DNA of 64,000 nucleotides from an uncultured Halomonas sp. (GTDB taxonomy: Bacteria > Pseudomonadota > Gammaproteobacteria > Pseudomonadales > Halomonadaceae). The DNA is taken from the NCBI RefSeq assembly GCF_947490095.1, contig NZ_CANLFS010000002.1, positions 1 to 64,000 on the forward strand, given 5' to 3'. Every line of letters starts with the position of its first letter. The first letter of the stretch is position 1. The notes below the pieces were generated by a model, which saw only the letters and a list, made by a program, of their open reading frames with translations, had not been told where the DNA came from and did no database searches. Shown here in pieces: positions 11,565 to 23,692 of the stretch. The position numbers were made by a program, and so were the translations under genes.

Positions 11565-13750
11565 CCGATGAACAGCGCGCCGTGGTCGAACACGGCGCCG
11601 GACACGCGCGTGTGGCCGCCGTGGCGGGGTCCGGCAAGACCACGACCATGGTGGCGAGGGTGTTGCGCCTGTTGGAGCGTGGCGTTGCGCCGCAGCGAAT
11701 CCTGGTGCTCATGTTCAACCGCTCGGCGCGGGCGGACTTCCAGGCGCGCCTGGCGGCCATGGCGCCGAAGGGGCAGCGCCTACCGGACGTGCGTACCTTC
11801 CACTCCCTGGGCCATCGACTCAGCGCCAGCCTGACGCGCTGGGGCGCCCTCGCGCCCCGTCAGCTGCTCACCGCCGACTGGCAGCTCGAGCGCCTGCTGC
11901 GCCAGGCCACCCAGCTGGCATTGGGCGACCAGGACGCCGAGGCCAGGGAGTCGGCACTGGACGCCGAGCGGCTCGAGGCGCTGGCCCATTTCTGTGCCCT
12001 GGTGAAGGCCGAGATGGTCTCCGCCACCGAGCTGCACGAACGCCTGGATTACGGTGCGGAGACTCGCTACTTTCCGGCCGCCTTCGAGCAGGCCGAGGCG
12101 TTGCTGGAGCAACAGGGGCTGATGGGCTATGCGGATCTGCTGTATCGCCCTCTGCGTGTTCTCGAGGCGGACGCCGGCTTGCGCCGTCGCACCCAGGGGT
12201 ATCTCGACCACGTCATCATCGACGAGTATCAGGACATCAATGTCGTCCAGCAGCGGCTGTTGGCGCTGCTCGCCGGCGAGCGCGCCGAGGTGATGGCGGT
12301 GGGGGATGCCAACCAGTGTATCTACGAGTGGCGCGGCGCCCACCCGGAGACCATGCTGGAGCGCTTCACCGCTACCTTCGGGGCCGCCGTGGACTATCCA
12401 CTCTCCACCACCTTCCGGCATGGCCATGCCCTGGCGCTGGCGGCCAATCATGCCATCGACGCCAATCGGCGGCGCCCCGACCAGCAGTGCCTGGCGGCGC
12501 CCGGCAATCCCTTGACCCGGATCGAGGCGGGCGTGGGAAGCCGTGGCCTGCTGGAGGGCCTGGCCGCATGGCAGCAGCGGGGAAGGGGGCTTGCCGAGGC
12601 CTGTGTGCTGGTGCGCAGCTGGGCGCTCTCGGTGCCGCTGCAGCTGGCATTGCTGCGCGAGGGGATCGCCTTTCGCCTGGCCCGGGAGGACCGCTTCGTC
12701 TTTCGCCTGCCCCTGGTCCAGGCGCTGGCCGGCTACCTGCGTCTGGCCTGCGAGCCCGGCCTGCTTCGCGATCCGGCACACCTGGCCCTGTTGTTCGCTC
12801 AGCCGACGCCCTTCGTGGCCCGCGAGCGCCTCGAGGCGCTCGCGCGACGGCTAGCGGAAAGCCAGCGCTGGCCGGCGGCCCAGGATCCGCTGCTGGCGCC
12901 CTTGAAGCCCCATCAGAAGCGCACCCTCAAGAAGCGTTGGGCGCTGCTCTGCGAGCTGCCGCGGCTGGCATCCCGCCCCCCGGCCGAGCTGCTCGAGTAT
13001 GTGGTGAGCGAGGTCGACGCCGAGAAGGTGCTCAAGCGTGCCGCGGCGCGGCGCGACAAGGGCGAGGAAGACGTGCGCCTGCTCGATGTGCTCAAGGACC
13101 AGGCCCGGGAGCTGGGCAACGATACCCGGGCCTTTATCGAGCTGCTGAGCCGGCCGGTGGAAAACCGCGAAGACGGTGTGCTGATCAACACCGTGCACGG
13201 AGCCAAGGGGCTGGAGTGGCCGCTGGTGGCGCTCGCCGGTGTCAATGAACAGGACTTTCCCCATTACACCCGGGATAATCCCCTATCCCCACAGCGCCTC
13301 GAAGAGGAGCGCCGGCTCTTCTATGTGGCCATTACCCGGGCCCGGGAGCGGTTGCTGCTGCTCCATGACGGGGGCGAGCACCGCCCCAGCCGCTTTCTCG
13401 CCGAGAGCGCCTGGGAGGAGTGCGACCGCCTGGCCCGGCGCCTGGACGAGCCCGGCGAAGGCTCCCTCGCGGTGTCGCGCCCGGCCCTGGTGGGGCATTA
13501 CCTGACCCGGCTCGGCCGTGACCTCCCCCTGGTCCATGGGCACGAGGGCGTCGCCGAGCCGGGGCCCGATCCTCGCCGTTTCGACGTGGGACAGCGCTTG
13601 CGCCATGCGGTATTCGGTGACGGCGAGATCGACCTGGTGGAGGGGGACCCGGATAATCCGGTGATCGAGGTGCGCTTCCGGCATGCCGGCAGGCGACGCT
13701 TGATCGCCCGTCGCGCGCCCATCGAACTACTGCAAGGAGATCAGGCATGA
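11555..13750 (+). CDS. UvrD/Rep-type superfamily I DNA helicase
   Basis: This 731-residue protein has all the main SF1A helicase motifs: the Q motif LTDEQRAVVEH, Walker A AVAGSGKTT, DEYQD (motif II), GDANQCIYEWRGA (motif III), INTVHGAKGLEWPLVAL (motif V) and YVAITRARERLLLLH (motif VI). A Tudor-like tail (FGDGEIDLVEGDP) resembles the UvrD C-terminus. It is neither classic UvrD nor Rep by length and is best called an ATP-dependent 3'-5' helicase. The start is a GTG overlapping the DUF1285 gene; the stop overlaps sseA (ATGA). Confidence 0.9.
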   Translation: MRLTDEQRAVVEHGAGHARVAAVAGSGKTTTMVARVLRLLERGVAPQRILVLMFNRSARADFQARLAAMAPKGQRLPDVRTFHSLGHRLSASLTRWGALAPRQLLTADWQLERLLRQATQLALGDQDAEARESALDAERLEALAHFCALVKAEMVSATELHERLDYGAETRYFPAAFEQAEALLEQQGLMGYADLLYRPLRVLEADAGLRRRTQGYLDHVIIDEYQDINVVQQRLLALLAGERAEVMAVGDANQCIYEWRGAHPETMLERFTATFGAAVDYPLSTTFRHGHALALAANHAIDANRRRPDQQCLAAPGNPLTRIEAGVGSRGLLEGLAAWQQRGRGLAEACVLVRSWALSVPLQLALLREGIAFRLAREDRFVFRLPLVQALAGYLRLACEPGLLRDPAHLALLFAQPTPFVARERLEALARRLAESQRWPAAQDPLLAPLKPHQKRTLKKRWALLCELPRLASRPPAELLEYVVSEVDAEKVLKRAAARRDKGEEDVRLLDVLKDQARELGNDTRAFIELLSRPVENREDGVLINTVHGAKGLEWPLVALAGVNEQDFPHYTRDNPLSPQRLEEERRLFYVAITRARERLLLLHDGGEHRPSRFLAESAWEECDRLARRLDEPGEGSLAVSRPALVGHYLTRLGRDLPLVHGHEGVAEPGPDPRRFDVGQRLRHAVFGDGEIDLVEGDPDNPVIEVRFRHAGRRRLIARRAPIELLQGDQA

Positions 13751-14574
13751 ACCAACCCTTGATCGCGGCCCGAGCGCTGGAGGAGGCCCTGGGGGGCCCG
13801 TGCCCCCCGCGTCTGCTGGATTGCCGGGCGCGCCTGGACGACCCCGGCGCCGGCCACGGGCTATGGCGGAAGGCGAGCCTGCCGGGCAGCCGGCATCTCG
13901 ATCTGGATCGTGACCTGGCGGCGCCGCCGGGGGAGGGCGGGCGTCACCCGTTGCCCCGCCAGGCGGCGTTTACCGCGACGCTCCAGCGCCTGGGCGTGAC
14001 CCCGGAGGTGCCGATAGTGGTCTACGACGATAAGGGCGGGCAGCTGGCCGCCGCCCGGGCCTGGTGGATGCTGGCCTGCTGGGCCGGCCACCCCGACGTC
14101 AGGGTGCTGGATGGCGGTATTCAGGCATGGCAGGCCCAAGGCGGTGAGCTGCGTGAGGGCGAGGAGGGCGCCGTGGACGCATCCGATTGGTGTCCGGACT
14201 ATCGCGACGACGCCTGGGTGGCGGCGGATGCCCTCCTGCCGGCCGGTGGGGTCAAGATCGATGCCCGCAGTCGGGAGCGCTTCAGGGGAGAGGCCGAGCC
14301 CGTCGACCCGGTGGCGGGCCATATACCGGGCGCGGTCTGTCACCCCAGTGCCGACTACCTTGGTGAAGACGGGCGCTTCAAGAGCCCCCAGGACCTGGCC
14401 GCGGCGCTGCCGCCGGCCGATGAGGCGGTCGCCTACTGCGGCTCCGGCGTTACCGCCTGCCACATCATCCTCGCCTATGCGATAGCCGGCAGGCCCTTGC
14501 CCAGGCTCTACCCGGGCTCCTGGAGCGAGTGGATCCGCGACCCGGCCCGCCCCATCGCCACCGGTGAGCGATAA
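13747..14574 (+). CDS. sseA: Sulfurtransferase (3-mercaptopyruvate/thiosulfate type)
   Basis: This 275-residue two-rhodanese-domain protein has an inactive N-terminal domain and an active C-terminal one with Cys231 in the loop CGSGVTA. That loop is the 3-mercaptopyruvate sulfurtransferase type, as in E. coli SseA. It contains the family motifs VVYDD, YPGSWSEW and HIPGAV. It transfers sulfur from mercaptopyruvate to cyanide or thiols. The ATG overlaps the helicase stop. Its TAA stop is the first element of heptamer block 2. Confidence 0.9.
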   Translation: MNQPLIAARALEEALGGPCPPRLLDCRARLDDPGAGHGLWRKASLPGSRHLDLDRDLAAPPGEGGRHPLPRQAAFTATLQRLGVTPEVPIVVYDDKGGQLAAARAWWMLACWAGHPDVRVLDGGIQAWQAQGGELREGEEGAVDASDWCPDYRDDAWVAADALLPAGGVKIDARSRERFRGEAEPVDPVAGHIPGAVCHPSADYLGEDGRFKSPQDLAAALPPADEAVAYCGSGVTACHIILAYAIAGRPLPRLYPGSWSEWIRDPARPIATGER

Positions 14575-16404
<1,830 letters not shown>

Positions 16405-16770
16405 CTGTCTTCTCCTCGCTGCCCGTGTCGACGCCTAGGGGGCATGCCACTAACGTCGATACGATTTAAAACGGTCGTTTGCTTCTAGCCTGCCACCATG
16501 ATAGGCATAATAGATCAACAAGGTCACCCCCTGTGATCGCGCCATCTTGCCACTCTTCCTGGGCAGAGGCGCGAACAAGGGCGATATTAGGATTGTTGCA
16601 GTGCGTACAGGTATGGCACATTGATAGGGTTTTTTCGATGCGGCACCTATCAAACGCTTGCATGAAATGCATAAGAGCATGCCACGCGGTTCTAGATGGT
16701 CTTGGGTGACATGCTTTTACTCCTTTGAATTTATGATGGTTCAACCCCACGAGAACCAAGCGAGGAAGTC
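16405..16770. other. 366-base divergent promoter region between ETF-QO and etfB
   Basis: No convincing gene was seen; short reading frames here lack family resemblance or ribosome sites. The region is less GC-rich than its neighbours, holds a PsrA-like palindrome at 16469-16480 and several small dyads near 16650-16685, and must contain the promoters for both divergent transcription units. Confidence 0.7.
16469..16480. promoter_or_regulatory. PsrA-like operator
   Basis: AAACGGTCGTTT is an inverted repeat (AAACG-GT-CGTTT) matching the C/GAAAC-N2-4-GTTTG/C pattern of PsrA, the fatty-acid-responsive TetR repressor of gammaproteobacteria. Established PsrA regulons include the etf genes. It lies 65 bases upstream of the ETF-QO start, between the two divergent units it could control. 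Confidence 0.55.
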
Positions 16771-17520
16771 ATGAAAGTACTCGTCGCGGTCAAGCGCGTC
16801 ATCGACTACAACGTCAAGATCCGCGTCAAGGCGGATCACTCAGACGTCGACCTCACCAACGTCAAGATGGCCATGAATCCCTTCTGCGAGATCGCCGTGG
16901 AAGAGGCGGTACGCCTGAAGGAGAAGGGCGTGGCCACCGAGGTGGTCGCCGTCACCGTCGGGCCCAAGGCCGCCCAGGAGCAGTTGCGTACCGCCCTGGC
17001 GCTGGGGGCCGACCGGGCCATTCACGTCGAGAGCGATGAGCGCGTCGAGTCGCTGGGCGCCGCCAAGGCGCTGGCCAAGCTGGTGGAGGACGAGCAGCCG
17101 GGCCTGGTCATCCTCGGCAAGCAGGCCATCGATACCGACAACAACCAGGCCGGCCAGATGCTGGCCGCCCTGACCGGCCTGCCCCAGGCCACCTTCGCCT
17201 CCGAGGTGAACGTGGACGGTGACAAGGTCCAGGTGACCCGCGAGATCGATGGTGGCCTGCAGACCCTCGAACTGACCCTGCCGGCCATCGTCACCACCGA
17301 CCTGCGCCTGAACGAGCCGCGTTACGCCAAGCTGCCCGATATCATGAAGGCCAAGAAGAAGCCGCTGGACGTCAAGACACCGGCGGACCTCGGCGTCGAG
17401 GTGGCCAGCAGGGTCAAGCTGCTCAGGGTCGAGCCGCCGGCCGAGCGCCAGGGCGGCGTCAAGGTGAGCTCCGTGGACGAGCTGGTCGACAAGCTGAAGA
17501 ACGAAGCCAAGGTTCTTTGA
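16771..17520 (+). CDS. etfB: Electron transfer flavoprotein beta subunit
   Basis: This 249-residue protein begins [20 protein letters not shown] and has the [33 protein letters not shown] and KAKKKPL motifs of EtfB. It binds AMP and, with EtfA, forms the FAD-containing ETF that collects electrons from acyl-CoA dehydrogenases. The ATG at 16771 has GAGGAAG upstream. It is followed by a 56-base spacer of short direct repeats and then etfA. Confidence 0.97.
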   Translation: MKVLVAVKRVIDYNVKIRVKADHSDVDLTNVKMAMNPFCEIAVEEAVRLKEKGVATEVVAVTVGPKAAQEQLRTALALGADRAIHVESDERVESLGAAKALAKLVEDEQPGLVILGKQAIDTDNNQAGQMLAALTGLPQATFASEVNVDGDKVQVTREIDGGLQTLELTLPAIVTTDLRLNEPRYAKLPDIMKAKKKPLDVKTPADLGVEVASRVKLLRVEPPAERQGGVKVSSVDELVDKLKNEAKVL

Positions 17521-17570
17521 ACATAACGCTTTGAAAACAGTTCTTTGAAAACAGGTCTTTGAAAGGAGCG
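17521..17570 (+). repeat. Short direct repeats in the etfB-etfA spacer
   Basis: The spacer contains TTTGAAAACAGTTC followed immediately by TTTGAAAACAGGTC and then TTTGAAAGGAG, where the third unit supplies the ribosome-binding site of etfA. A related TTCTTTGAA occurs at the end of etfB. This looks like a small tandem duplication that lengthened the spacer. Confidence 0.8.
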
Positions 17571-17576
17571 GAGCTA

Positions 17577-18503
17577 ATGAGCATCCTGGTACTCGCCGAA
17601 CATCAAGACGGCGCCCTGGCCGGCGCCACCGCCCATGTGGTCGCGGCCGCCAAGGCCATCGGTGGGGACATCGACGTGCTGGTAGCGGGAGAGGGCGTCG
17701 CCGCCGTCGCCGAGGCCGCCGCCAGGCTGGACGGCGTCAGCAAGGTGCGCGTGGCCGACAACGCCGCCTACGCCCATCAGCTGGCCGAGCCGATGGCCGC
17801 GCTGATCGAAGCGCTCGCCGGCGACTACGGCCACGTGCTGGCCGCCGCCTCCACCAGCGGCAAGAACGTGTTGCCCCGGGTCGCCGCGCTCAAGGACGTG
17901 GCGCAGATCTCCGAGATCATCGCGGTAGAAGCGCCCGATACCTTCAAGCGCCCCATCTACGCCGGCAACGCCATCGCCACCGTCCAGAGCGAAGACGCCC
18001 TGAAGGTGATCACCGTGCGTACCACCGGTTTCGACGCGGTTGGGGAGGGTGGCAGCGCCGGCGTGGAAGCGGTCGACTTCGTCGCCGACAACAACCAGTC
18101 CACCTTTATCAAGGAAGCGCTGGCCGAGTCCGACCGTCCCGAGCTGGGCGCGGCCAAGGTGGTCGTCTCCGGCGGCCGCGGCATGGGCAACGGCGAGAAC
18201 TTCAAGTTGCTCGACGGCATCGCCGACAAGCTGGGGGCCGCGGTAGGGGCCTCGCGGGCGGCCGTGGATGCGGGGTTCGTGCCCAACGACATGCAGGTGG
18301 GCCAGACCGGCAAGATCGTCGCGCCGGAGCTCTACGTCGCCGTGGGCATCTCCGGGGCCATCCAGCACCTGGCCGGCATGAAGGACTCCAAGGTGATCGT
18401 GGCGATCAACAAGGACGAGGAGGCGCCGATCTTCCAGGTCGCGGACTATGGATTGGTGGGTGACCTGTTCGACATCCTGCCGGAGCTCGAGCAGAAGCTC
18501 TGA
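17577..18503 (+). CDS. etfA: Electron transfer flavoprotein alpha subunit
   Basis: This 308-residue protein begins [20 protein letters not shown] and has the EtfA C-terminal FAD-binding motifs: [26 protein letters not shown] and [34 protein letters not shown]. It is the FAD-holding partner of EtfB. The ATG at 17577 was chosen because of the upstream GGAG and the family start; an in-frame ATG at 17559 is less likely. Its last 25 codons are partly duplicated downstream at 18507-18599. Confidence 0.97.
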   Translation: MSILVLAEHQDGALAGATAHVVAAAKAIGGDIDVLVAGEGVAAVAEAAARLDGVSKVRVADNAAYAHQLAEPMAALIEALAGDYGHVLAAASTSGKNVLPRVAALKDVAQISEIIAVEAPDTFKRPIYAGNAIATVQSEDALKVITVRTTGFDAVGEGGSAGVEAVDFVADNNQSTFIKEALAESDRPELGAAKVVVSGGRGMGNGENFKLLDGIADKLGAAVGASRAAVDAGFVPNDMQVGQTGKIVAPELYVAVGISGAIQHLAGMKDSKVIVAINKDEEAPIFQVADYGLVGDLFDILPELEQKL

Positions 18504-18506
18504 TGA

Positions 18507-18599
18507 AGATCGAGATCTTCCAGGTGGCGCTCTCGATGAACTGCTGGATTGATGGGTGACCTGTTCGACATCCTGCCGGAGCTCGAGCAGAAGCTGTAA
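18507..18599 (+). pseudogene. Degenerate duplicate of the etfA 3' end
   Basis: A copy of the tail of etfA lies directly after the gene. The segment GATCTTCCAGGT is repeated (about 18429 and 18514), followed by divergent sequence. A stretch of about 50 bases encoding [14 protein letters not shown] (18452-18503) then recurs at 18550-18599 with only a few changes, ending in TAA instead of TGA. The two parts of the copy are in different frames and there is no start, so it is a remnant rather than a gene. It could come from a local duplication or from replacement of the original 3' end. Confidence 0.85.
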
Positions 18600-18837
18600 C
18601 TGACGGCTTTTCTGGCTCGATATTGGAAGCCGGCTCCCTCGGGAGCCGGCTTTCTGCTTTCCGGGCCTGTGCTGGACGGCTTCGCATGGTCTGGAGTAGG
18701 GTGAGGCGACGCATCCGGGGTGCGTTCGAGAAAAAGCCGGTCGATATGCTTGAAATCATCGACCGACGGCCGCACCTCTAGTCTATGCAGGACAAGAATT
18801 GCAGTTAATGCAAAGCCACCAAAAGGAGATGATCAAC
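18600..18837. other. Spacer between the etfA remnant and sodA
   Basis: Together with the remnant this is the 334-base gap after etfA. It holds the terminator at 18628-18660 and the promoter region and ribosome site (AAAAGGAG) of sodA. No further gene was seen. Confidence 0.65.
18628..18660 (+). terminator. Rho-independent terminator of the etfBA operon
   Basis: A perfect 10-bp stem AGCCGGCTCC (18628-18637) and GGAGCCGGCT (18642-18651) with a CTCG tetraloop is followed by a T-rich run to 18660. It lies after the duplicated etfA tail, so the remnant is probably transcribed. Confidence 0.9.
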
Positions 18838-19449
18838 ATGGCACATACCCTCCCCGAGCTTCCGTATGCTTATGATGCGCTCGAGCCCCATATCGATGCG
18901 CTGACCATGGAGATCCACCACTCTCGTCACCACCAGACCTACGTCAACAACCTGAACGCCACTCTCGAGGGCACGGGTCTGGAAGACGTGCCCGTTGACG
19001 AGCTGCTCGCCGACCTCGACAAGGTGCCGGCCGAGAAGCGCCAGGCGGTGATCAACAATGGTGGCGGTCACTCCAACCACTCCATGTTCTGGCAGATGAT
19101 GTCACCCAATGGTGGCGGTCAGCCCAAGGGCAAGGTGGCCGAGGCCATCGACAGCGAACTGGGCGGCTTCGAGGCCTTCAAGGACGCCTTTACCAAGGCG
19201 GCCCTGGGTCGCTTCGGCAGCGGCTGGGCGTGGCTCAGCGTTACCCCCGAAAAGACACTGGTCGTCGAGAACTCCCTGAACCAGGACAGCCCGATCTCCA
19301 ACGGCAACACGCCGGTGCTGGGGCTGGACGTGTGGGAGCACGCCTACTACCTGAAGTTCCAGAACAAGCGTCCGGACTACATTGCCGAGTTCTTCAATGT
19401 GGTCAACTGGGATGAGGTCGAGAGTCGTTACCAGGCGGCGACTGCCTGA
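18838..19449 (+). CDS. sodA: Superoxide dismutase, Mn type
   Basis: The 203-residue protein has metal ligands His27 ([14 protein letters not shown]), His81 ([11 protein letters not shown]), Asp164 and His168 ([11 protein letters not shown]). The GGGHSNH motif, the [10 protein letters not shown] segment and the NQDSP glutamine are typical of manganese-dependent enzymes rather than the iron SodB pattern. It converts superoxide to peroxide and oxygen in the cytoplasm. The ATG at 18838 follows AAAAGGAG. Its place before the class Ib ribonucleotide reductase operon fits a manganese-based iron-starvation response, though no clear Fur box was found in its promoter. Confidence 0.93.
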   Translation: MAHTLPELPYAYDALEPHIDALTMEIHHSRHHQTYVNNLNATLEGTGLEDVPVDELLADLDKVPAEKRQAVINNGGGHSNHSMFWQMMSPNGGGQPKGKVAEAIDSELGGFEAFKDAFTKAALGRFGSGWAWLSVTPEKTLVVENSLNQDSPISNGNTPVLGLDVWEHAYYLKFQNKRPDYIAEFFNVVNWDEVESRYQAATA

Positions 19450-19477
19450 TCGACCGACCCTTACCCGGTCATGATAT

Positions 19478-19512
19478 ACGGCGTCGCGGCCCCTCGGGGG
19501 TCGCGACGCCGT
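19478..19512 (+). terminator. Strong hairpin after sodA
   Basis: An 11-bp perfect stem (ACGGCGTCGCG at 19478-19488 with CGCGACGCCGT at 19502-19512) can be extended inward through C-G pairs to a TCG loop. It is about 30 bases after the sodA stop but lacks a T-tract, so it may be a terminator of another type or an mRNA-stabilising 3' hairpin. Confidence 0.6.
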
Positions 19513-19609
19513 CGTGTCGGCCGGTGTGAAATTGGCTTTTTCACCCTTCAATTCAGCGTTTTTTGGCCTTGACACGGCCGTTTTCCCTGGTGCCTCGAGA
19601 CTCCCTATA

Positions 19610-19655
19610 ACACAACATATGGTATTTCAAGGGTGACAGATTCTATATATGGTGT
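19610..19655. promoter_or_regulatory. Two NrdR boxes upstream of nrdH
   Basis: ACACAACATATGGTAT (19610-19625) and ATTCTATATATGGTGT (19640-19655) both match the 16-bp NrdR consensus acaCwAtATaTwGtgt. Their centres are 30 bases apart, close to three helical turns, as in known NrdR-regulated promoters. NrdR is the ATP/dATP-sensing repressor of ribonucleotide reductase genes. A third, poorer TATATA-containing site lies near 19675-19688 and may be the -10 region. The boxes lie about 55-100 bases before the nrdH start. Confidence 0.8.
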
Positions 19656-19708
19656 ATCCTTGCCTCTGAATTCACCCTATATAGTTTGTTTCCTCAGGGA
19701 GTGTCACC

Positions 19709-19936
19709 ATGGAGATCAAGGTTTATACCCGTCCTGCCTGCCCTCAGTGCACGGCCACCTGCCGCACCCTGGATCGTCGCGGCATCGACTATCGCCTGAT
19801 CGACCTGGATCGCGACCCACAGGCTCATGAGCATGTGGTGGCCCTGGGCTACCGTCAGCTGCCGGTGGTAGAGGCCGGTGAGCAACACTGGTCCGGTTTT
19901 CGTCCGGATCGCCTCGGCAGCCTGATGCCGGCATGA
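19709..19936 (+). CDS. nrdH: Glutaredoxin-like NrdH
   Basis: This 75-residue protein has the redox motif Cys11-Pro-Gln-Cys14 (CPQC) rather than the CPYC of ordinary glutaredoxins, and the NrdH-type WSGFRPD C-terminal segment. NrdH, reduced by thioredoxin reductase, supplies electrons to the NrdEF reductase. The ATG at 19709 has CAGGGAG upstream. Its stop overlaps the nrdI start as ATGA. Confidence 0.95.
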   Translation: MEIKVYTRPACPQCTATCRTLDRRGIDYRLIDLDRDPQAHEHVVALGYRQLPVVEAGEQHWSGFRPDRLGSLMPA

Positions 19937-20364
19937 GGGAAGAGGGCGTAGAGCGGATGCCGCCGGAGCTGATCTACTTTTCGACACGCTCCGGCAATAC
20001 GCATCGCTTTATCCAGAAACTGGACCTGCCGGCGCGGCGCATTCCCCTGGAACGGAATGCCGAGGCCTTGGCGGCAACGCGGCCCTTCGTGCTGGTGACC
20101 CCTACCTATGGTGGCGGTGGGACGAAGGGCGCAGTGCCGGCCCCGGTGATCCGCTTCCTCAATGACCCCGACAATCGGGAGCTCTTGATGGGAGTCGTGG
20201 CCGCGGGCAACACCAATTTCGGTGCGGCTTACGGGATGGCCGGGCGCATCATCGCCGAGAAGTGCAAGGTACCGCTGCTGTACCGATTCGAGTTGCTGGG
20301 CACGGATGAAGACGTGACCCGAGTGAGTAAGGGAGTGAGAGAGTTTTGGACACGACAACACTGA
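19933..20364 (+). CDS. nrdI: Flavodoxin-like NrdI
   Basis: This 143-residue protein contains the NrdI signature [13 protein letters not shown] near its N-terminus, PTYGGGG, and [15 protein letters not shown]. NrdI is the FMN protein that activates the dimanganese cofactor of NrdF. Translation may start at ATG 19933 (coupled to nrdH) or at ATG 19957, which matches the usual family start better. The gene overlaps nrdE by 19 bases. Confidence 0.94.
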   Translation: MREEGVERMPPELIYFSTRSGNTHRFIQKLDLPARRIPLERNAEALAATRPFVLVTPTYGGGGTKGAVPAPVIRFLNDPDNRELLMGVVAAGNTNFGAAYGMAGRIIAEKCKVPLLYRFELLGTDEDVTRVSKGVREFWTRQH

Positions 20365-22511
20365 CCCAGCCGCCCCGCCAGGCGGAGGGAACGGCAGGCC
20401 AGAAGCTGGATTATCATGCGCTGAATGCCATGCTCAACCTGTATGGTGACGATGGTCGCCTGCAGCTGGAGCGTGACCGCGAGGCGGTGCGTGAGTACTT
20501 CCTGCAGCACGTGAATCAGAACACGGTGTTCTTTCACTCGCTGAAGGAGAAGCTCGACTACCTGGTAGAGGAGCAGTACTACGAGCCCGAGGTGCTGGCA
20601 CAGTACGACGCTGGCTTTATCAAGGCGCTGTTCGAGCAGGCCTATGCCTGGAAGTTTCGCTTTCCGAGCTTTCTCGGTGCCTTCAAGTACTACACCAGCT
20701 ATACCCTGAAGACCTTCGATGGGCGCCGTTACCTGGAGCGCTTCGAGGACCGTGTGTGCCTGGTGGCGATGACCCTGGCGCAAGGCGATGAGGTGCTGGC
20801 CCGGTCACTGGTGGACGAGATCATCACCGGTCGCTTCCAGCCTGCCACACCGACCTTCCTGAACGCGGGCAAGCGTCAGCGCGGCGAGCTGGTGTCATGC
20901 TTCCTGCTGCGCATCGAGGACAACATGGAGTCCATCGGCCGGGCCATCAATTCGGCCCTGCAGCTCTCCAAGCGTGGCGGCGGTGTCGCCCTGCTGCTCA
21001 GCAATGTGCGTGAGGCGGGGGCGCCGATCAAGCATATCGAGAACCAGTCGTCGGGCATCATCCCGATCATGAAGCTGCTCGAGGATGCCTTCTCCTACGC
21101 CAACCAGCTCGGTGCACGCCAGGGGGCCGGGGCGGTCTACCTCAACGCCCACCACCCCGATATCCTGCGCTTTCTCGACACCAAGCGCGAGAATGCCGAT
21201 GAGAAGATCCGCATCAAGACGCTGTCGCTGGGGGTGACGATACCCGACGTCACGTTCGATCTCGCCAAGCGCAATGAGCCGATGTACCTCTTCTCGCCCT
21301 ATGACGTGGAGCGGGTCTACGGCAAGCCCTTCGGTGATATCAGCGTTACCGAGAAGTATCGCGAGATGGTCGATGACCCGCGTATTCGCAAGACCAAGAT
21401 CAACGCCCGGGCCTTCTTCCAGGCGCTGGCCGAGGTGCAGTTCGAGTCCGGCTATCCCTATGTGATGTTCGAGGATACCGTCAATCGCGCCAACCCCATC
21501 GCCGGGCGTGTCAATATGAGCAACCTCTGCTCTGAGATCCTGCAGGTCAATACGCCCAGCGAATTCAACGATGATCTCGGCTATCGCCACCTGGGCGAGG
21601 ATATCTCCTGTAACCTCGGCTCGCTGAATATTGCCCGGGTGATGGACTCGGGCGATATCGGCGCCAGCGTCGATGTCGCCGTGCGTGGCCTCACCGCCGT
21701 GGCCGAGATGACCGATATTACCTCGGTCCCCTCGGTCGCCAATGGCAACGCTCGTTCCCGGGCGATTGGCCTGGGGCAGATGAACCTGCATGGTTTCCTG
21801 GCCCGAGAGCATATTCACTACGGCTCCCCCGAGGCCCTGGATTTCACCAGCGTCTATTTCGCCTCTGTGGCCTATCACGCCCTGCGAGCCTCCAATCGGC
21901 TGGCCATGGAACGTGGCGAGACCTTTGACGGCTTCGCGGCGTCTGACTATGCCAGCGGGGTGTTTTTCGACAAGTACACCGAGCGTGACTGGCTGCCGGA
22001 GTCCGAGCGTATCCAGGCACTCTTCGCGGGTGCCGGCATTACGCTCCCGACCCGGGAAGACTGGGCGGCGCTCAAGGAGTCGGTGATGGAGCATGGGCTC
22101 TATAACCGTAACCTCCAGGCGGTGCCACCCACCGGCTCCATCTCCTATATCAACCATTCGACCTCCAGCATTCATCCGGTGGCCTCGCCCATCGAGATTC
22201 GCAAGGAAGGCAAGCTGGGCCGCGTCTACTACCCGGCCCCCTATCTCGATGACGGCAACCTGACGTATTACCGGGATGCCTACGAGATTGGCCCCGAGGC
22301 GATCATCGATACCTACGCCGCGGCCTCCGAGCATGTCGACCAGGGGCTCTCGCTGACGCTGTTCTTCCCCGATACCGCCACGACCCGGGATATCAATCGG
22401 GCGCAGATCTACGCCTGGCGCCAGGGGGTCAAGACCCTCTACTACGTGCGCCTGCGCCAGAATGCCCTGGAGGGCACCGAGGTAGAAGGGTGTGTCTCCT
22501 GCACGCTGTAG
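20346..22511 (+). CDS. nrdE: Class Ib ribonucleotide reductase alpha subunit
   Basis: This 721-residue protein is closely similar to E. coli NrdE over its length: [32 protein letters not shown] with active-site residues, [26 protein letters not shown] and the C-terminal redox pair in EGCVSCTL. It reduces ribonucleoside diphosphates. The start is a TTG at 20346, giving MDTTTL like the E. coli MATTT start; the next Met is about 30 residues inside the conserved region. Confidence 0.97.
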   Translation: MDTTTLTQPPRQAEGTAGQKLDYHALNAMLNLYGDDGRLQLERDREAVREYFLQHVNQNTVFFHSLKEKLDYLVEEQYYEPEVLAQYDAGFIKALFEQAYAWKFRFPSFLGAFKYYTSYTLKTFDGRRYLERFEDRVCLVAMTLAQGDEVLARSLVDEIITGRFQPATPTFLNAGKRQRGELVSCFLLRIEDNMESIGRAINSALQLSKRGGGVALLLSNVREAGAPIKHIENQSSGIIPIMKLLEDAFSYANQLGARQGAGAVYLNAHHPDILRFLDTKRENADEKIRIKTLSLGVTIPDVTFDLAKRNEPMYLFSPYDVERVYGKPFGDISVTEKYREMVDDPRIRKTKINARAFFQALAEVQFESGYPYVMFEDTVNRANPIAGRVNMSNLCSEILQVNTPSEFNDDLGYRHLGEDISCNLGSLNIARVMDSGDIGASVDVAVRGLTAVAEMTDITSVPSVANGNARSRAIGLGQMNLHGFLAREHIHYGSPEALDFTSVYFASVAYHALRASNRLAMERGETFDGFAASDYASGVFFDKYTERDWLPESERIQALFAGAGITLPTREDWAALKESVMEHGLYNRNLQAVPPTGSISYINHSTSSIHPVASPIEIRKEGKLGRVYYPAPYLDDGNLTYYRDAYEIGPEAIIDTYAAASEHVDQGLSLTLFFPDTATTRDINRAQIYAWRQGVKTLYYVRLRQNALEGTEVEGCVSCTL

Positions 22512-22566
22512 GAAAACAGGCCAACCGGCCTTGCCGCTGCGCTCGATATCCACTTGATCTAGATAA

Positions 22567-23568
<1,002 letters not shown>

Positions 23569-23575
23569 CGCCCCC

Positions 23576-23610
23576 GGCCCGCGCTCCCCGAGCCGGGGAG
23601 GCGGGCCCTT
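23576..23610 (+). terminator. Terminator hairpin after nrdF
   Basis: GGCCCGC (23576-23582) and CTCCCC (23584-23589) pair with GGGGAG (23595-23600) and GCGGGCC (23601-23607), one base bulged, followed by CTTTCC. It begins 8 bases after the nrdF stop and lies between convergent nrdF and fhuB. Confidence 0.75.
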
Positions 23611-23692
23611 TCCATAAGCACCCGACCCGCTATGCACGAGGCCGGCCGCGGCGAGGGCGACTCGCCCCGCCGTGTGGTGGCCTCGCGTCGCG

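Noticed and set aside
16466..16759. Short frames in the etfD-etfB gap, some with several cysteines
   Set aside because: No ribosome sites or recognisable motifs; the region is better explained as divergent promoters.
19675..19688. A third NrdR-like site around TATATAG before nrdH
   Set aside because: Its spacing of conserved bases is off by two, so it is more likely promoter sequence than a third box.
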